Positions 1 through 8,920 of a DNA stretch of 64,000 nt are shown piece after piece (positions within the stretch are counted from its first letter, which is position 1; each line of letters starts with the position of its first letter). A program made the translations under genes and the position numbers. Source of the stretch: Calditrichales bacterium MX18-03 (GTDB lineage: Bacteria; Bacillota; Clostridia; Lutisporales; Lutisporaceae); the NCBI GenBank assembly GCA_021083345.1, contig JAJGRE010000001.1, positions 1,655,774 through 1,719,773 on the forward strand, given 5' to 3'. The notes beneath the pieces were generated by a model that was given only the letters and a program-made list of their open reading frames with translations, was not told the DNA's origin and made no database searches.

Positions 1-606
1 GCTGTCAGAATCACGCAGAAATACAGAGTTCCCCATATATCTACGGGAGATATTTTCAGAAGCCACATCCGAAGAGAGTCTGCGCTGGGACTTGAGGTGA
101 AAAACTATCTGGACCAGGGCTTGCTGGTACCGGATGAGGTAACAGTCCGTATCGTGGAAAACCGCCTGACCGAGCCGGATTGTCAGGACGGTTTTCTGCT
201 GGATGGGTTCCCTCGGACCCTGATGCAGGCGAAAGCGCTGGACGAGGGACTGCAGAAGCTGGGAAAAGCACTGACTGCCGTTATCAATCTGGAGGTCCGT
301 AACGATACCGTCATTAAGAGAATGGCGGGACGGCAGATCTGCAGCGGCTGCGGTGAAACCTACAACCTATATTTCAATAAGCCTCAGACCGAGGGGATAT
401 GCGATAAATGCAACAGGGCTTTATACACCCGATCGGATGACACCGAAGAAACAATTGCTAACAGGTTAAGAGCATATGCGGGACAAACGGCTCCGCTAAT
501 CGGCTATTATAGCAGAAAAGGACTTCTTGTTCCTGTCAACGGGGAGCAGTCAGCCGATGAGGTTTTCAACTCGGTTTCAGGCGCTTTGAAATTGGGATTT
601 TTGTAG
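1..606 (+). CDS. adk: Adenylate kinase, 5'-truncated by window edge
   Basis: Cytoplasmic enzyme interconverting AMP + ATP with two ADP. The reading frame is open from base 1, so the visible 201 residues lack only about the first 15 residues with the P-loop. The AMP-binding start HISTGDIFR, the signature DGFPRT and the LID domain are all present. The LID carries a four-cysteine zinc site (CSGC about residue 110, CDKC about 133), the usual form in Gram-positive adenylate kinases. The C-terminal end is complete. Family assignment is direct from these motifs; its upstream neighbours are outside the window. Confidence 0.96.
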   Translation, partial: AVRITQKYRVPHISTGDIFRSHIRRESALGLEVKNYLDQGLLVPDEVTVRIVENRLTEPDCQDGFLLDGFPRTLMQAKALDEGLQKLGKALTAVINLEVRNDTVIKRMAGRQICSGCGETYNLYFNKPQTEGICDKCNRALYTRSDDTEETIANRLRAYAGQTAPLIGYYSRKGLLVPVNGEQSADEVFNSVSGALKLGFL

Positions 607-635
607 ATTTGTTTGAAGAGCATAAGACAAATTAA

Positions 636-718
636 CCGTTCTTGCGTATTGATGTATGAATGCACTCCCTTTGTATGGCATTACTTGAATTACAAGGGAA
701 TGTGCCTGATAAGAACGG
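636..718 (+). promoter_or_regulatory. Structured 5' leader that pairs part of the esterase Shine-Dalgarno
   Basis: CCGTTCTT at 636-643 is complementary to AAGAACGG at 711-718, and a second long imperfect stem (662-675 with 691-705) nests inside. The 3' arm overlaps the first GG of the GGAGG ribosome binding site at 717-721. This is seen in the sequence. That it controls translation (riboswitch, thermosensor or protein site) is inference, and I recognise no known riboswitch class. Confidence 0.4.
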
Positions 719-728
719 AGGTCCCGAG

Positions 729-1970
729 ATGAAACAAAAGCAATCCTTTAGCACCCTCTACCTGGGGGCAATCCTTGCAATAGCTGTTATTTCAGCTGTT
801 GTTTACTTCACGGCGGCCATTATCTCACCCAATGCAAAGCAGCTTTTTAAACATAGCGCAACCGTGACAACAGTCACCCTCCCTGCAGAAAATTTCATGC
901 CGGTTGATGCCAACAAGGATCTGACAAGACAAAAAAGCAGGTTGATCGTCGTTGAGAACTTTCATGCCGTCAAGCTGGACAATAATAGAAGCCTCCACAT
1001 TTACCTGCCGCCGGGTTACTATGAGAATCGTGAAAAGCGGTTTCCTGTCCTGTACGCCCAGGATGGAAAAAGTGTCTACGACCTTTCCGATTGGTCAAAA
1101 GAATCTCTGAACATGCACCGCACTGCGGACCAATTGATCTCGGAAGGCAAGATCAAGGAAATCATCGTCGTGGGCATCGACAACATCGGCAATGAGAGGC
1201 TGAATGAATATGCCCACTGGGACGGTATTGACAGGGGGAATCAGATTACAGCCAAAGGCCTTTTGTACGAAGACTTTGTCCTTCATGATGTGAAACCCTT
1301 TATTGACAAGAATTTCCGGACTTTGGCAGACCGGGACAACACAGCGATGCTAGGCGGCTCCATGGGTGGATTCGTGACCTTCAATATTGGGTTCAGACAT
1401 CCCGACATCTTTAGTCAGCTGGCCATGATGTCACCCTATCTAGGGTGGGGAAACGGCAAATTATACAATGAACTCAGCCAGGGCGAGTATAGTGGGAAGA
1501 AACCGCTGAAGCTCTGGATCGACGCGGGTTCTGAAGAAAAAGATTTTTTAGATATGGTGGGTAGCGGTGTCGCACTGCTTTTAAACCAGGGCTATCAGTA
1601 TCCCGGTGAACTGGCGGCATATGAGGCACCTGGCGGTGAACACACCGAAAGCTCCTGGGAAAAACGGATCGAATCGATTCTGCTGTATTTCTATGGTGAC
1701 ATTGGTAAACCAAAATCGGTTGAGCTTTTTATAAAAGATGAGATCAACCTGAGCAGCCAGCGGCTGGAACATATCAATGCAGTAATCACCTATGACAGCG
1801 GTTTTAAAATGACGGATCTTTTCGGCCGTTTCGAGGTGGAAAACCCAGATATATTGCGGCTTGATTCCGTTTATGGGAACATCATTCCCCATAAGGAGGG
1901 CACGACAAGCATACGGTATACAAGTCCCTCCGGCTTGACCGCAGAAGCTGCGGTCACCGTCGTCAAATAA
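729..1970 (+). CDS. Secreted or membrane-anchored alpha/beta-hydrolase esterase (esterase D family)
   Basis: Predicted extracytoplasmic serine esterase of 413 aa. The start at 729 follows GGAGG at 717-721; an upstream in-frame ATG at 660 lacks a site. An N-terminal hydrophobic segment (about residues 10-32) would serve as signal anchor. The putative-esterase core (PF00756-like) shows LHIYLPPGY, the nucleophile elbow GGSMGG and a late GGEHT histidine region. The last 80 residues look like a bacterial Ig-like (Big_2 type) domain ending in AAVTVV. Substrate cannot be told from sequence; relatives include Fes-like and feruloyl esterases. It stands alone between adk and a convergent ATPase gene. 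Confidence 0.85.
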   Translation: MKQKQSFSTLYLGAILAIAVISAVVYFTAAIISPNAKQLFKHSATVTTVTLPAENFMPVDANKDLTRQKSRLIVVENFHAVKLDNNRSLHIYLPPGYYENREKRFPVLYAQDGKSVYDLSDWSKESLNMHRTADQLISEGKIKEIIVVGIDNIGNERLNEYAHWDGIDRGNQITAKGLLYEDFVLHDVKPFIDKNFRTLADRDNTAMLGGSMGGFVTFNIGFRHPDIFSQLAMMSPYLGWGNGKLYNELSQGEYSGKKPLKLWIDAGSEEKDFLDMVGSGVALLLNQGYQYPGELAAYEAPGGEHTESSWEKRIESILLYFYGDIGKPKSVELFIKDEINLSSQRLEHINAVITYDSGFKMTDLFGRFEVENPDILRLDSVYGNIIPHKEGTTSIRYTSPSGLTAEAAVTVVK

Positions 1971-2005
1971 GCCGGTGAACCCGGGGACGGTTCGGGCAAA
2001 GGGAC

Positions 2006-4621
2006 TCAGGCAGCTTCACTTTTGAAGGTTATCAGTTTAAAGGCCTGCACGACGGCTAAAGGCATAGCTGAAGCAAGGTATACAACCAGGTACTGGTAAT
2101 AATCAAGGGGCACAACTTCAAAAACATGCATCAACGGGTCCATGGTCAGGACAAGCTTCAAGAGAAGATAACCGATGGCAACCGCCAGCCACAGGTATTT
2201 GTTTGTGAATATGCCGATCCTGAAGACCGATGCTGCCGAACGTGCGTTGAAGCCATGAAGCAGCCTGGAAAGACATAAGGTTGCAAAGGCCATTGTACTG
2301 GCGTCCGCTGCATTTCCGGTTTGGAGTCCAATGTGAAATGCCGCCATGGTGCTCAGTGCGATTAGAAAGCCTTCTGCCAGCACTTCGGTTGTAAAAGCCC
2401 TGTTCAATATCGGCGTCTTGATATCCCTGGGTTTTTCATTCATCATTGAGCCAGTGTGGGGCTCCATGCCTAAGGCAATTGCCGGCAGGCTGTCCGTCAA
2501 TAAATTGATAAAGAGCAGATGTACCGGAGCAAAGGGGATTGGGAGCGCCGCTACGGAGGCATAGAGCACTGACAATATGCCGGCCGTGTTTCCTGAAAGC
2601 AGGAACCGAATAGCATTCTTGATATTGGCGTAGATGCTTCTTCCATTGGATATTGCCTTGACTATGGTTGAAAAGTTGTCATCCGTCAATACCATCGCTG
2701 CTGCGTCCTTGGCCACCTCTGTTCCGGTAATGCCCATGGCTATGCCTATATCCGCCTGCTTGAGCGCCGGTGCGTCGTTGACTCCGTCCCCCGTCATGGC
2801 AACCACATTGCCTTTTTCCTGCCAGGCTCTTACGATTCTGATCTTGTGCTCCGGAGAAACCCGGGCATAAACCGAAATTCTTTCCACCATTTCCTTAAGC
2901 TGCTCATCACTGGTTTCATCCAGTTCCCGGCCTTCCATGGCCTCCGTTCCCTCCCTGAGGATGCCGATTCTTCGGGCAATGGCCGAGGCTGTAATTTTAT
3001 GGTCGCCGGTAATCATGACCGGCTTGATGCCTGCCTCGATGCAGCTCGCCACTGCCGAAGCGGATTCCCCTCTCGGCGGGTCCATCATGGCAATCAGCCC
3101 GAGAAAAACCAGATCTGCTTCATCGGCAGGGCTCACGGCGTGCTCTTCCCCCACTTCCTTGTAAGCAAAGCCCAGGACTCTTAGCCCTGCCTCGGAAAAT
3201 TCTCTATTGATGCTTTCCAGCTCATGCTTAGAAGTGTCGCTTAAAGGAAAAACACCGTCTGCTTTTTCTATCTGCGCTGCTCTTTGCAAAAGGGCATCGA
3301 TTGCACCTTTGGTAATCATAATCCTGCTATCCCTATAACGGTTGAAAGTGCTCATCAGCTTCCGGTCAGAATCAAAAGGAAGCTCCCCGATTCGGGGATA
3401 ATGCTCTCTCATAACCAGTTCATCCAATCCGTATACTTCTCCCAGGTTGACTAGGGCAATTTCGGTAGGATCTCCGATATCTTTCTTTTCGATGGTAACA
3501 GCATCATTGCAAAGCAAAGCCATTTGTATCAGTTTCCTTTCCAGGACCTTGTCGTGGTTCAGCTCGTCATATGCCAACACTTTTCCATCTACAAAAATCT
3601 TCTGCACCGCCATCCGGTTCTGTGTTAGTGTACCGGTTTTGTCTGAGCATATGACAGAAATACTCCCCAGGCTTTCCACAGCATGCAGCTTCCGGACAAT
3701 GGCATTCTCCGTGGCCATTTTCTGCGTCCCGATGGCAAGGACAATGGTGACGATGGAGCTTAAAGCTTCGGGAATTGCTGCCACTGCCAAAGATACCGCA
3801 AACATAAAGGACTCTATTAATGCATGCCCCCTTGCCAGGTTTAAACCGAAAATGACGACGCATATGCCCAATATTGCCAATGCCAGCTTTCTTCCAAAGC
3901 TATCCAGGTTTTCCTGAAGGGGCGTTTTCTTTTCCTTGGCAGTCTCCAGCAGGTTGGCTATTTTCCCTATTTCAGTATTCATTCCAATGGCAGTTACAAG
4001 CATGACACCTCTTCCATAGGTCACAAAGCTGCCTGAGAAGGCCATGTTTTTCCGGTCACCGATAGCGACATGATGCCCATCGATGACTTCCGTGGTTTTC
4101 AGAACACTCTCGGATTCGCCTGTCAGTGAGCTCTCATTTACCTGCAGGCTGAACGCCTCCATGAGCCTGCCGTCGGCACTGATATAGTCCCCCGCATCCA
4201 GATAAAGAATATCGCCTGCCAATACTTCTCTGGAGACAATCTCCATCCGCTGCCCGTTCCTCAGAACTTTGGCACTGGGGGACGAGAGCGCCTTCAAGCT
4301 TTTGAGGGACTGCTCCGCCTTAATATGCTGCACTGTTCCTAAGGCTGCGTTGATCATAACGACAACCAGGATTACAGCCGCACTCTCAAGCTTCCCGAGG
4401 AAAGCGGAAATAACAGCTGCAGCCAGCAAAATAATTACCAGGAAATCCTTGAATTGTTCGAAAAAGATTTGAACCGCACTCTTTTTCGCAGCTTCCTCCA
4501 ATTCATTGAAGCCCTGCTCTTTCCTAAGCCTTTCTACATCCGCTTCCGTCAAGCCCTTGTCGGTGACCTTCAGCTCCTTCAAGATATCTGCAGCAGTCCG
4601 TTGATAAACGTTCACCACCAT
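2006..4621 (-). CDS. P-type cation ATPase, SERCA-like, predicted Mn2+/Ca2+ exporter
   Basis: Integral membrane ATPase of 871 aa that would pump divalent cations out of the cytoplasm. Visible motifs in order: cation-ATPase N-terminal domain, actuator loop TGES, TM4 metal-site motif AIPEAL, phosphorylation motif DKTGTLT, TGDGVNDAP hinge, and a C-terminal block of membrane segments. The ATG at 4621 is chosen over an ATG at 4639 because GAAGGAGAA lies inside the first codons of the longer form. PEAL in TM4 is common in bacterial Ca2+/Mn2+ pumps. A yybP-ykoY-type riboswitch directly upstream argues for Mn2+ as the physiological substrate. Ca2+ transport remains possible. Confidence 0.93.
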   Translation of the reverse strand: MVVNVYQRTAADILKELKVTDKGLTEADVERLRKEQGFNELEEAAKKSAVQIFFEQFKDFLVIILLAAAVISAFLGKLESAAVILVVVMINAALGTVQHIKAEQSLKSLKALSSPSAKVLRNGQRMEIVSREVLAGDILYLDAGDYISADGRLMEAFSLQVNESSLTGESESVLKTTEVIDGHHVAIGDRKNMAFSGSFVTYGRGVMLVTAIGMNTEIGKIANLLETAKEKKTPLQENLDSFGRKLALAILGICVVIFGLNLARGHALIESFMFAVSLAVAAIPEALSSIVTIVLAIGTQKMATENAIVRKLHAVESLGSISVICSDKTGTLTQNRMAVQKIFVDGKVLAYDELNHDKVLERKLIQMALLCNDAVTIEKKDIGDPTEIALVNLGEVYGLDELVMREHYPRIGELPFDSDRKLMSTFNRYRDSRIMITKGAIDALLQRAAQIEKADGVFPLSDTSKHELESINREFSEAGLRVLGFAYKEVGEEHAVSPADEADLVFLGLIAMMDPPRGESASAVASCIEAGIKPVMITGDHKITASAIARRIGILREGTEAMEGRELDETSDEQLKEMVERISVYARVSPEHKIRIVRAWQEKGNVVAMTGDGVNDAPALKQADIGIAMGITGTEVAKDAAAMVLTDDNFSTIVKAISNGRSIYANIKNAIRFLLSGNTAGILSVLYASVAALPIPFAPVHLLFINLLTDSLPAIALGMEPHTGSMMNEKPRDIKTPILNRAFTTEVLAEGFLIALSTMAAFHIGLQTGNAADASTMAFATLCLSRLLHGFNARSAASVFRIGIFTNKYLWLAVAIGYLLLKLVLTMDPLMHVFEVVPLDYYQYLVVYLASAMPLAVVQAFKLITFKSEAA

Positions 4622-4682
4622 ACATTCTCCTTCACACAATATAATCAGACTTCTAATATTGTTCCCATATTTATGGGAAGTA

Positions 4683-4816
4683 AAAAAGACTCTTAATATA
4701 ACGCTGGCGCAGGTTATACTAAAAGTCTCGTCTCCCGCCGGGCTGCAGAGCCAGATAAAGTTCCCTCCATCGGATGTTGACTTTGCAGTTACAGACTACT
4801 CCCTCTTAATAAGGTG
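4683..4816 (-). promoter_or_regulatory. yybP-ykoY-like (Mn2+) riboswitch with terminator
   Basis: Read on the minus strand, the leader begins with GAGGGAGTAG (4796-4805 region), the hallmark of the yybP-ykoY class. It continues through AACATCCGATG and CGGGAGACGAGAC. It ends in a long hairpin (arms 4687-4702 and 4714-4728) followed by six U. The 5' arm of the terminator overlaps the 3' strand that would close aptamer helix P1 with CTTATTAAGAG, so aptamer and terminator exclude each other. Known biology: this class binds Mn2+ and switches Mn2+ exporters on. The match is by eye. Confidence 0.72.
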
Positions 4817-4945
4817 TACAAATATTCAGTTCATCAAGATGATACCATCTGCCAGCGGGAAAGTCAATACGGTGCTATGCTCAAAGCATCACACCTGTCT
4901 CATTCCCTAACCAATAATCAGCTATCCCGTGTATGATTGGACCTG

Positions 4946-5122
4946 CTAGAATATAGACTGAATCTCCAGGTATTTGTTTATAATGCCTTGTCCGAAAGCA
5001 GTCAGAGATGCAATTAAAGCCAATGCTACGAATGCAAGCACAAAAAGGTATTCAATCATGCCTTGACCCTTTTTGTTTTTCAGCACTTCTTTTACCTTGA
5101 GTTCGTTCCTGTGGCGCGTCAT
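4946..5122 (-). CDS. Flp-type IVb pilin-like small protein
   Basis: Small type IV pilin-like protein of 58 aa, probably assembled into Flp/Tad-type pili or left in the membrane. The start at 5122 is preceded by GGGAGGCGG; the longer open frame to 5233 has no comparable site. The charged leader ends in KKGQGMIEY, followed by one hydrophobic helix. This is the class III prepilin pattern: cleavage between the two glycines' region and a Glu at position +5. No Tad secretion genes are visible in the window. The gene lies 117 bases downstream of the DUF6179-like gene on the same strand. Confidence 0.75.
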   Translation of the reverse strand: MTRHRNELKVKEVLKNKKGQGMIEYLFVLAFVALALIASLTAFGQGIINKYLEIQSIF

Positions 5123-5239
5123 TTTAACCGCCTCCCATTGCTTCGTTCTATCCATTATAAGACTTTTATGCAACAAGAGCCATCCACCGCAGGTATTAAT
5201 TTGTATAGGGACATAAGTGTGAATACTGAGCACATTTAC

Positions 5240-6586
5240 CTATAGGCTCTGCATACGGCTTTCTATTGCACTTCTTCTCTCAGCACCCAAGCCTTGTATG
5301 AACTGCCTGAATAAATCCTGCCATTCCTTTTCCATCTCATCCTCTAGCGGCACAAGTTTGCAAAGAACTGCCAGCTCCATCTCGCCCAAAGCATCAAAAA
5401 CAGCCTTGTACTCATTCCCATACAAGCATTCCGCATTCAGCACGTCGACAAAGTCTTCCAGTGAATGAAGGTTGGTTCTGATGATTCCAACCTTGCCGGC
5501 TATGCTTTCACTTTCCGAAATGTTCCGGACAATTGAACGGAAGCGTGCATCACTGAGCCTATTGCCTGCCATCAGAATATGATTGATGTCCTGCCCTGCT
5601 GTTTTCTCCTCCGTTATGATGAAGTGCCGCAAGCTTTTATTCTCTACCGCATTGACGAGCCTCTTGATAAACAGTACTTTGTAACGGTGGAGATATGCGA
5701 TGAGCTTCGGTTCGCTTATGCCCAGATCCTCAATGACTCTGCCAACTGCGTCTTCGATGACTGCACCGGTCTTGACCGCACCAAGACTGCCAAGCTTGCT
5801 TTCCAAGATTTCATACTGAAATCGTGATATGACCAGATTGTCTGCGTTAATTCCAAGAAGCACGGAAAAAATGGCATTATTTATGACGACTTCGAAAAAG
5901 TTATAGGGTGACTCCTTGTAATTGATTTGGTATACCCTCCCGTAGTTTTCCAGAAGCCTTATAACCGCTTCCTGCCCGAAACACCTGCAAAAGCGGTTTT
6001 CTATGTCTATGTTTTCTATGTAGTTCCTGATGTAAAAAATTCCCCGGACACTCATATCATCAAAGACCAGGGGATAATCGATGCTGGCGGTGGTGTCATG
6101 GGCGTTGAACATCATGTTGTAATCCCTGAAAAAGCCCGGCAAAGCCTCCAAAACAGTGGAATTGTATATCTCCTGAGGAACATCCGGCTTATTTCTGCGC
6201 ATTTCCCTATAGCGTTCCTTTGTCTCTTCCACATAAGACTTTACAATGCCTATACCTTTTTCATGAATTACGTTTATGCTTGCCGATTTCAAAAGCGCCA
6301 GCCCTTCTTCAGGACTGTTCAGCCTGCTGACACAGGCATCCATGGCATAGTAAATTGAGCTGAGGATTGCCTCCGCTGTTTCGGTCTTGACCGATGCACT
6401 CTCGCCTTTGGTATAACGCATGATCAAGTCTTTTAATACCGATATGATCTTTTCCTGTATTGTATACAGCGCATGTTTATCCAACAGTCCTGCCCTGATA
6501 CCCTCCTTGAGAAGTGAAAGCACATATTGATTGGGGTCCAGGTTCTCCCTTCTGATCTGCCTGCCGTCTATAAGCTCAAACGCCAC
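5240..6586 (-). CDS. Hypothetical protein, DUF6179-like
   Basis: Soluble 448-aa protein, largely helical, with no signal peptide or membrane segment and no catalytic motif I recognise. I believe it belongs to the clostridial DUF6179 group, found next to DUF6323 proteins, but this rests on memory of the family. It uses a GTG start at 6586 with AGGAGGTG upstream and overlaps the preceding gene by 19 bases, so the two are probably translationally coupled. Function is unknown; the conserved pairing suggests the two proteins act together. Confidence 0.6.
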   Translation of the reverse strand: MAFELIDGRQIRRENLDPNQYVLSLLKEGIRAGLLDKHALYTIQEKIISVLKDLIMRYTKGESASVKTETAEAILSSIYYAMDACVSRLNSPEEGLALLKSASINVIHEKGIGIVKSYVEETKERYREMRRNKPDVPQEIYNSTVLEALPGFFRDYNMMFNAHDTTASIDYPLVFDDMSVRGIFYIRNYIENIDIENRFCRCFGQEAVIRLLENYGRVYQINYKESPYNFFEVVINNAIFSVLLGINADNLVISRFQYEILESKLGSLGAVKTGAVIEDAVGRVIEDLGISEPKLIAYLHRYKVLFIKRLVNAVENKSLRHFIITEEKTAGQDINHILMAGNRLSDARFRSIVRNISESESIAGKVGIIRTNLHSLEDFVDVLNAECLYGNEYKAVFDALGEMELAVLCKLVPLEDEMEKEWQDLFRQFIQGLGAERRSAIESRMQSL

Positions 6587-7059
6587 AGCTGCACCTCCTC
6601 CTCTACAAAGTCGCCCATTTCCAGACTCTGCTGCCGGATATTTCTAGCGAAGGCTTCCAACTCCCGCCCCTTCAAAAGCTCTATAGCTCCCCCGCATTCA
6701 TTTTCAAAGTACGCCTTCATGGTCTCTATCAGCGCATCGTCCCCGATCTGGTCCTCTGTTTCGTTTTTCATATAATGAAAAACCTCCACCAAATCCATAA
6801 GGACCGCAGCATACTCTTCCTGCTCTATATACGTTGATGTACTAAAGCTTTGCACCAGCTTTTTCAGCACTTCAATATCCAGTTCCACCCGTCCGAGACT
6901 TTGAAGCACCTGGTTTCTTGCCGTCAATATCTCCTTTGCTGCATCTGCTGTTAACGTCAGGCCATGACCTTCCGAAACTTTGCTGGCCAGCAGCAGCTCA
7001 TTGACTTGTACCTCCTCCAGCATCATGCTCATTGAACCCAAAATACCTGGCAATGACAT
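6568..7059 (-). CDS. Hypothetical protein, DUF6323-like
   Basis: A 163-aa soluble helical protein with AAAGGAGGGG just before its ATG at 7059. It contains a run resembling an all-alpha regulator (residues 35-130) and is acidic towards the C terminus. It overlaps the DUF6179-like gene by 19 bases and forms a two-gene operon with it. The family name is a moderately confident recollection. No function can be given from the sequence. Confidence 0.6.
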   Translation of the reverse strand: MSLPGILGSMSMMLEEVQVNELLLASKVSEGHGLTLTADAAKEILTARNQVLQSLGRVELDIEVLKKLVQSFSTSTYIEQEEYAAVLMDLVEVFHYMKNETEDQIGDDALIETMKAYFENECGGAIELLKGRELEAFARNIRQQSLEMGDFVEEEVQLWRLSL

Positions 7060-7095
7060 CTTACCCCTCCTTTAAAAAATATTTTGTAAAAGGTA

Positions 7096-7190
7096 TTGAC
7101 AAAATCAAAAAAATAAGCTACTATATAATTGAGATATTATATATTTATGGTATTATACGCTAAATATGGACTCCTGTCAAGGGAGTCTTT
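7096..7190 (+). ncRNA. Possible short transcript (promoter plus terminator, no ORF)
   Basis: TTGACA at 7096-7101 and TACTAT at 7119-7124 are 17 bases apart on the plus strand. About 45 bases downstream a hairpin GACTCC/GGAGTC (about 7168-7186) is followed by TTTT. The predicted transcript is near 65 bases and has no credible reading frame. It points at a strong bidirectional terminator. Both parts are visible; transcription is inference. Confidence 0.3.
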
Positions 7191-7209
7191 TATATTTTGG
7201 GGGATAAAA

Positions 7210-7256
7210 ATGCAAAGGACCGTATCGATTCAACATCGTTATACGGTCCTTTGCAT
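7210..7256 (-). terminator. Rho-independent terminator of the GNAT gene
   Basis: A perfect 16-bp stem (7210-7225 with 7241-7256) around a 15-base loop. On the minus strand it is followed by TTTTTATC, directly after the GNAT stop codon. Confidence 0.85.
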
Positions 7257-7264
7257 TTCATCAC

Positions 7265-7801
7265 TCAATACGTCAAATCATCCCAAACAAACAATGTTCT
7301 TGTTTTATTGATCCAATCCTCCCTGATCAGCGAATACCCGATTGCATCAAAAACCCTTCCGTCACTGCAAGGCCAACCATTCCGGTAATGGGCTTCCCTC
7401 AGGAACCCTGTCTGGTGAAACAGCATTCTCATGACATGGTTGTCCTGCCTGGTATAGCCCAATAGCCTTCTGACATGGGGGTAGTTGCAAAATATATAGT
7501 CCGCCATCCATTGGACTGCTTCCTTCCCATAACCTTTCCCCCGGCTGCTCCTGCGGATCCGGATATCAAAGGTTACGGCATCATCCTCCAAGTCATTGAT
7601 TTTTATGATACCTATTTTGTCCTGACCCTTTGTCATCCAGAAGGTCTTAACATCTTTGCTTCCGTATGCAGCAGCTTCAATATTCTTTCTGATGGATTCC
7701 TCCTCCGGATTACTGACGCCATGAAAGTCCCATGTATCTGTCGTCAGGAATCTGACCAGATCATCCGCCTCGTTATTGAATTCGGTAAATATCAGCTCCA
7801 T
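7265..7801 (-). CDS. GNAT family N-acetyltransferase
   Basis: Cytoplasmic acetyl-CoA-dependent acyltransferase of 178 aa. The acetyl-CoA binding motif A is RSSRGKGYGKEA (about residues 84-95), preceded by the beta-strand VTFDIRI and followed by the NHVMRMLFHQTGFLREA region typical of RimJ/RimL-type enzymes. The start follows AAGGAGTGATATAG. The substrate is unknown; it could modify a small molecule or an N terminus. The gene lies downstream of the sensor kinase on the same strand with 39 bases between and ends in its own terminator, so it may be read from the two-component operon. Confidence 0.88.
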   Translation of the reverse strand: MELIFTEFNNEADDLVRFLTTDTWDFHGVSNPEEESIRKNIEAAAYGSKDVKTFWMTKGQDKIGIIKINDLEDDAVTFDIRIRRSSRGKGYGKEAVQWMADYIFCNYPHVRRLLGYTRQDNHVMRMLFHQTGFLREAHYRNGWPCSDGRVFDAIGYSLIREDWINKTRTLFVWDDLTY

Positions 7802-7840
7802 CTATATCACTCCTTCTTATGCACACTCTTTCCCAACCAA

Positions 7841-8920
7841 TCAATTCCCAGCCGGGAGCCTTACGATAAAAACAGTCCTGCCTTCTGAACTGCTGACGCC
7901 TACTGATCCCTTGTGCAGCTCAATAATGCTTTTCACAATAGCAAGGCCCAAGCCGGCGCCGCCGTCATGCCCCGAACGCGACTTATCTACGCGGTAAAAC
8001 CGCTCGAAAACATGAGGCAAATCAGCTTCAGGTATGGGTTCTCCAAAGTTGATGATCCGGATAACGGCCTCAGTGCCGTCACCCTTTAGTTCAACGTCTA
8101 AGTATTTGCCGTCTTTCCCATACTTGATGGCGTTGCTGATCAAGTTGTCAAAAACCCTGGTAAGAAGCAAAGGATCTGCATTGACCATCACCTTCCCGCC
8201 AGGAAAATACAGCCGGTATTCCATTCCCGCTTCTGTCAGTGAAGGCATAAAGCCTAAGATGACCTGCTCCAGAAGCTGACCTAAGCTGATCCATGCCTTG
8301 CTGATGGCTATCCCGGAATTGTTCAGCTTGGAAAACTCAAAAAGGTCATCAATGAGAACTTTGAGGTCCTTGCATTGATTGTAGGCAATGGCGCTATACT
8401 GCCTTACTTTTTCTGCATCGCTGCAGTCCATGTGGCTTATCAATTGCAGATACCCCAGTACAGAGGTCAACGGTGTCCTCAGATCGTGGGACATGTTGGC
8501 AATCAAGTCGTTCTTGCTTTTCTCCAACCTTCTTTCCTCTTCGATGGATGCTTTCAGCCTGGCGGCCATGCTGTTCACGGTCTCTGCCATTTTTCCCAGC
8601 TCGTCGTGGGTTTTGACGGAAATATGGATATCCAGGCTGCCGTCGGAAATCTGATCAAGGGTTCTTGTTATCTCTTCCAGGTATAGGACGTTTTTTCGGA
8701 CCAGTATCAGGAAAAAAGCAATGGTGAGCCAGGAGAAAATGAACAAAAACAATAATATGAATGAAAACACATGCTGATTAAAAAATACAGCGAACGGCCT
8801 TGACAGCGATGCGATGAGCATGATCACGCACAGGATGAGCATGCATGCGCCGGCCATTCCGGCTCCTGCCAGCAAGGCCCAAACCAGCTTTGCACGGATT
8901 GTGGTATTCTTAGCCTTCAA
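7841..8920 (-). CDS. Sensor histidine kinase (VanS/EnvZ-like, HAMP)
   Basis: Membrane sensor kinase of 359 aa that phosphorylates the adjacent response regulator. Two transmembrane helices (about 12-37 and 51-76) flank a very short loop, so it probably senses in the membrane or via a partner. A HAMP linker (about 77-130) is followed by HisKA with H145 in MSHDLRTPL, an N box (NLISNAIKYG) and a G box (GAGLGLAIVK). Translation appears to begin with TTG at 8920, overlapping the regulator gene by 11 bases. The pair is probably specific for a cell-envelope signal, given the neighbouring envelope hydrolase and SLH genes. Confidence 0.93.
   Translation of the reverse strand: MKAKNTTIRAKLVWALLAGAGMAGACMLILCVIMLIASLSRPFAVFFNQHVFSFILLFLFIFSWLTIAFFLILVRKNVLYLEEITRTLDQISDGSLDIHISVKTHDELGKMAETVNSMAARLKASIEEERRLEKSKNDLIANMSHDLRTPLTSVLGYLQLISHMDCSDAEKVRQYSAIAYNQCKDLKVLIDDLFEFSKLNNSGIAISKAWISLGQLLEQVILGFMPSLTEAGMEYRLYFPGGKVMVNADPLLLTRVFDNLISNAIKYGKDGKYLDVELKGDGTEAVIRIINFGEPIPEADLPHVFERFYRVDKSRSGHDGGAGLGLAIVKSIIELHKGSVGVSSSEGRTVFIVRLPAGN

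Noticed and set aside
1976..2005. GGGGACGGTTC-type short repeat seen in some Clostridia
   Set aside because: Only a single partial copy; too little to call a repeat family in this window.
3447..3917. Long opposite-strand frames inside the P-type ATPase, the 944-aa protein, the EAL-HDOD and nrdJ genes
   Set aside because: They are antisense shadows of strongly coding genes, without ribosome binding sites or recognisable protein motifs.
4659..4910. Plus-strand frame of 83 codons across the riboswitch
   Set aside because: No ribosome binding site, and it coincides with a conserved structured RNA on the other strand.
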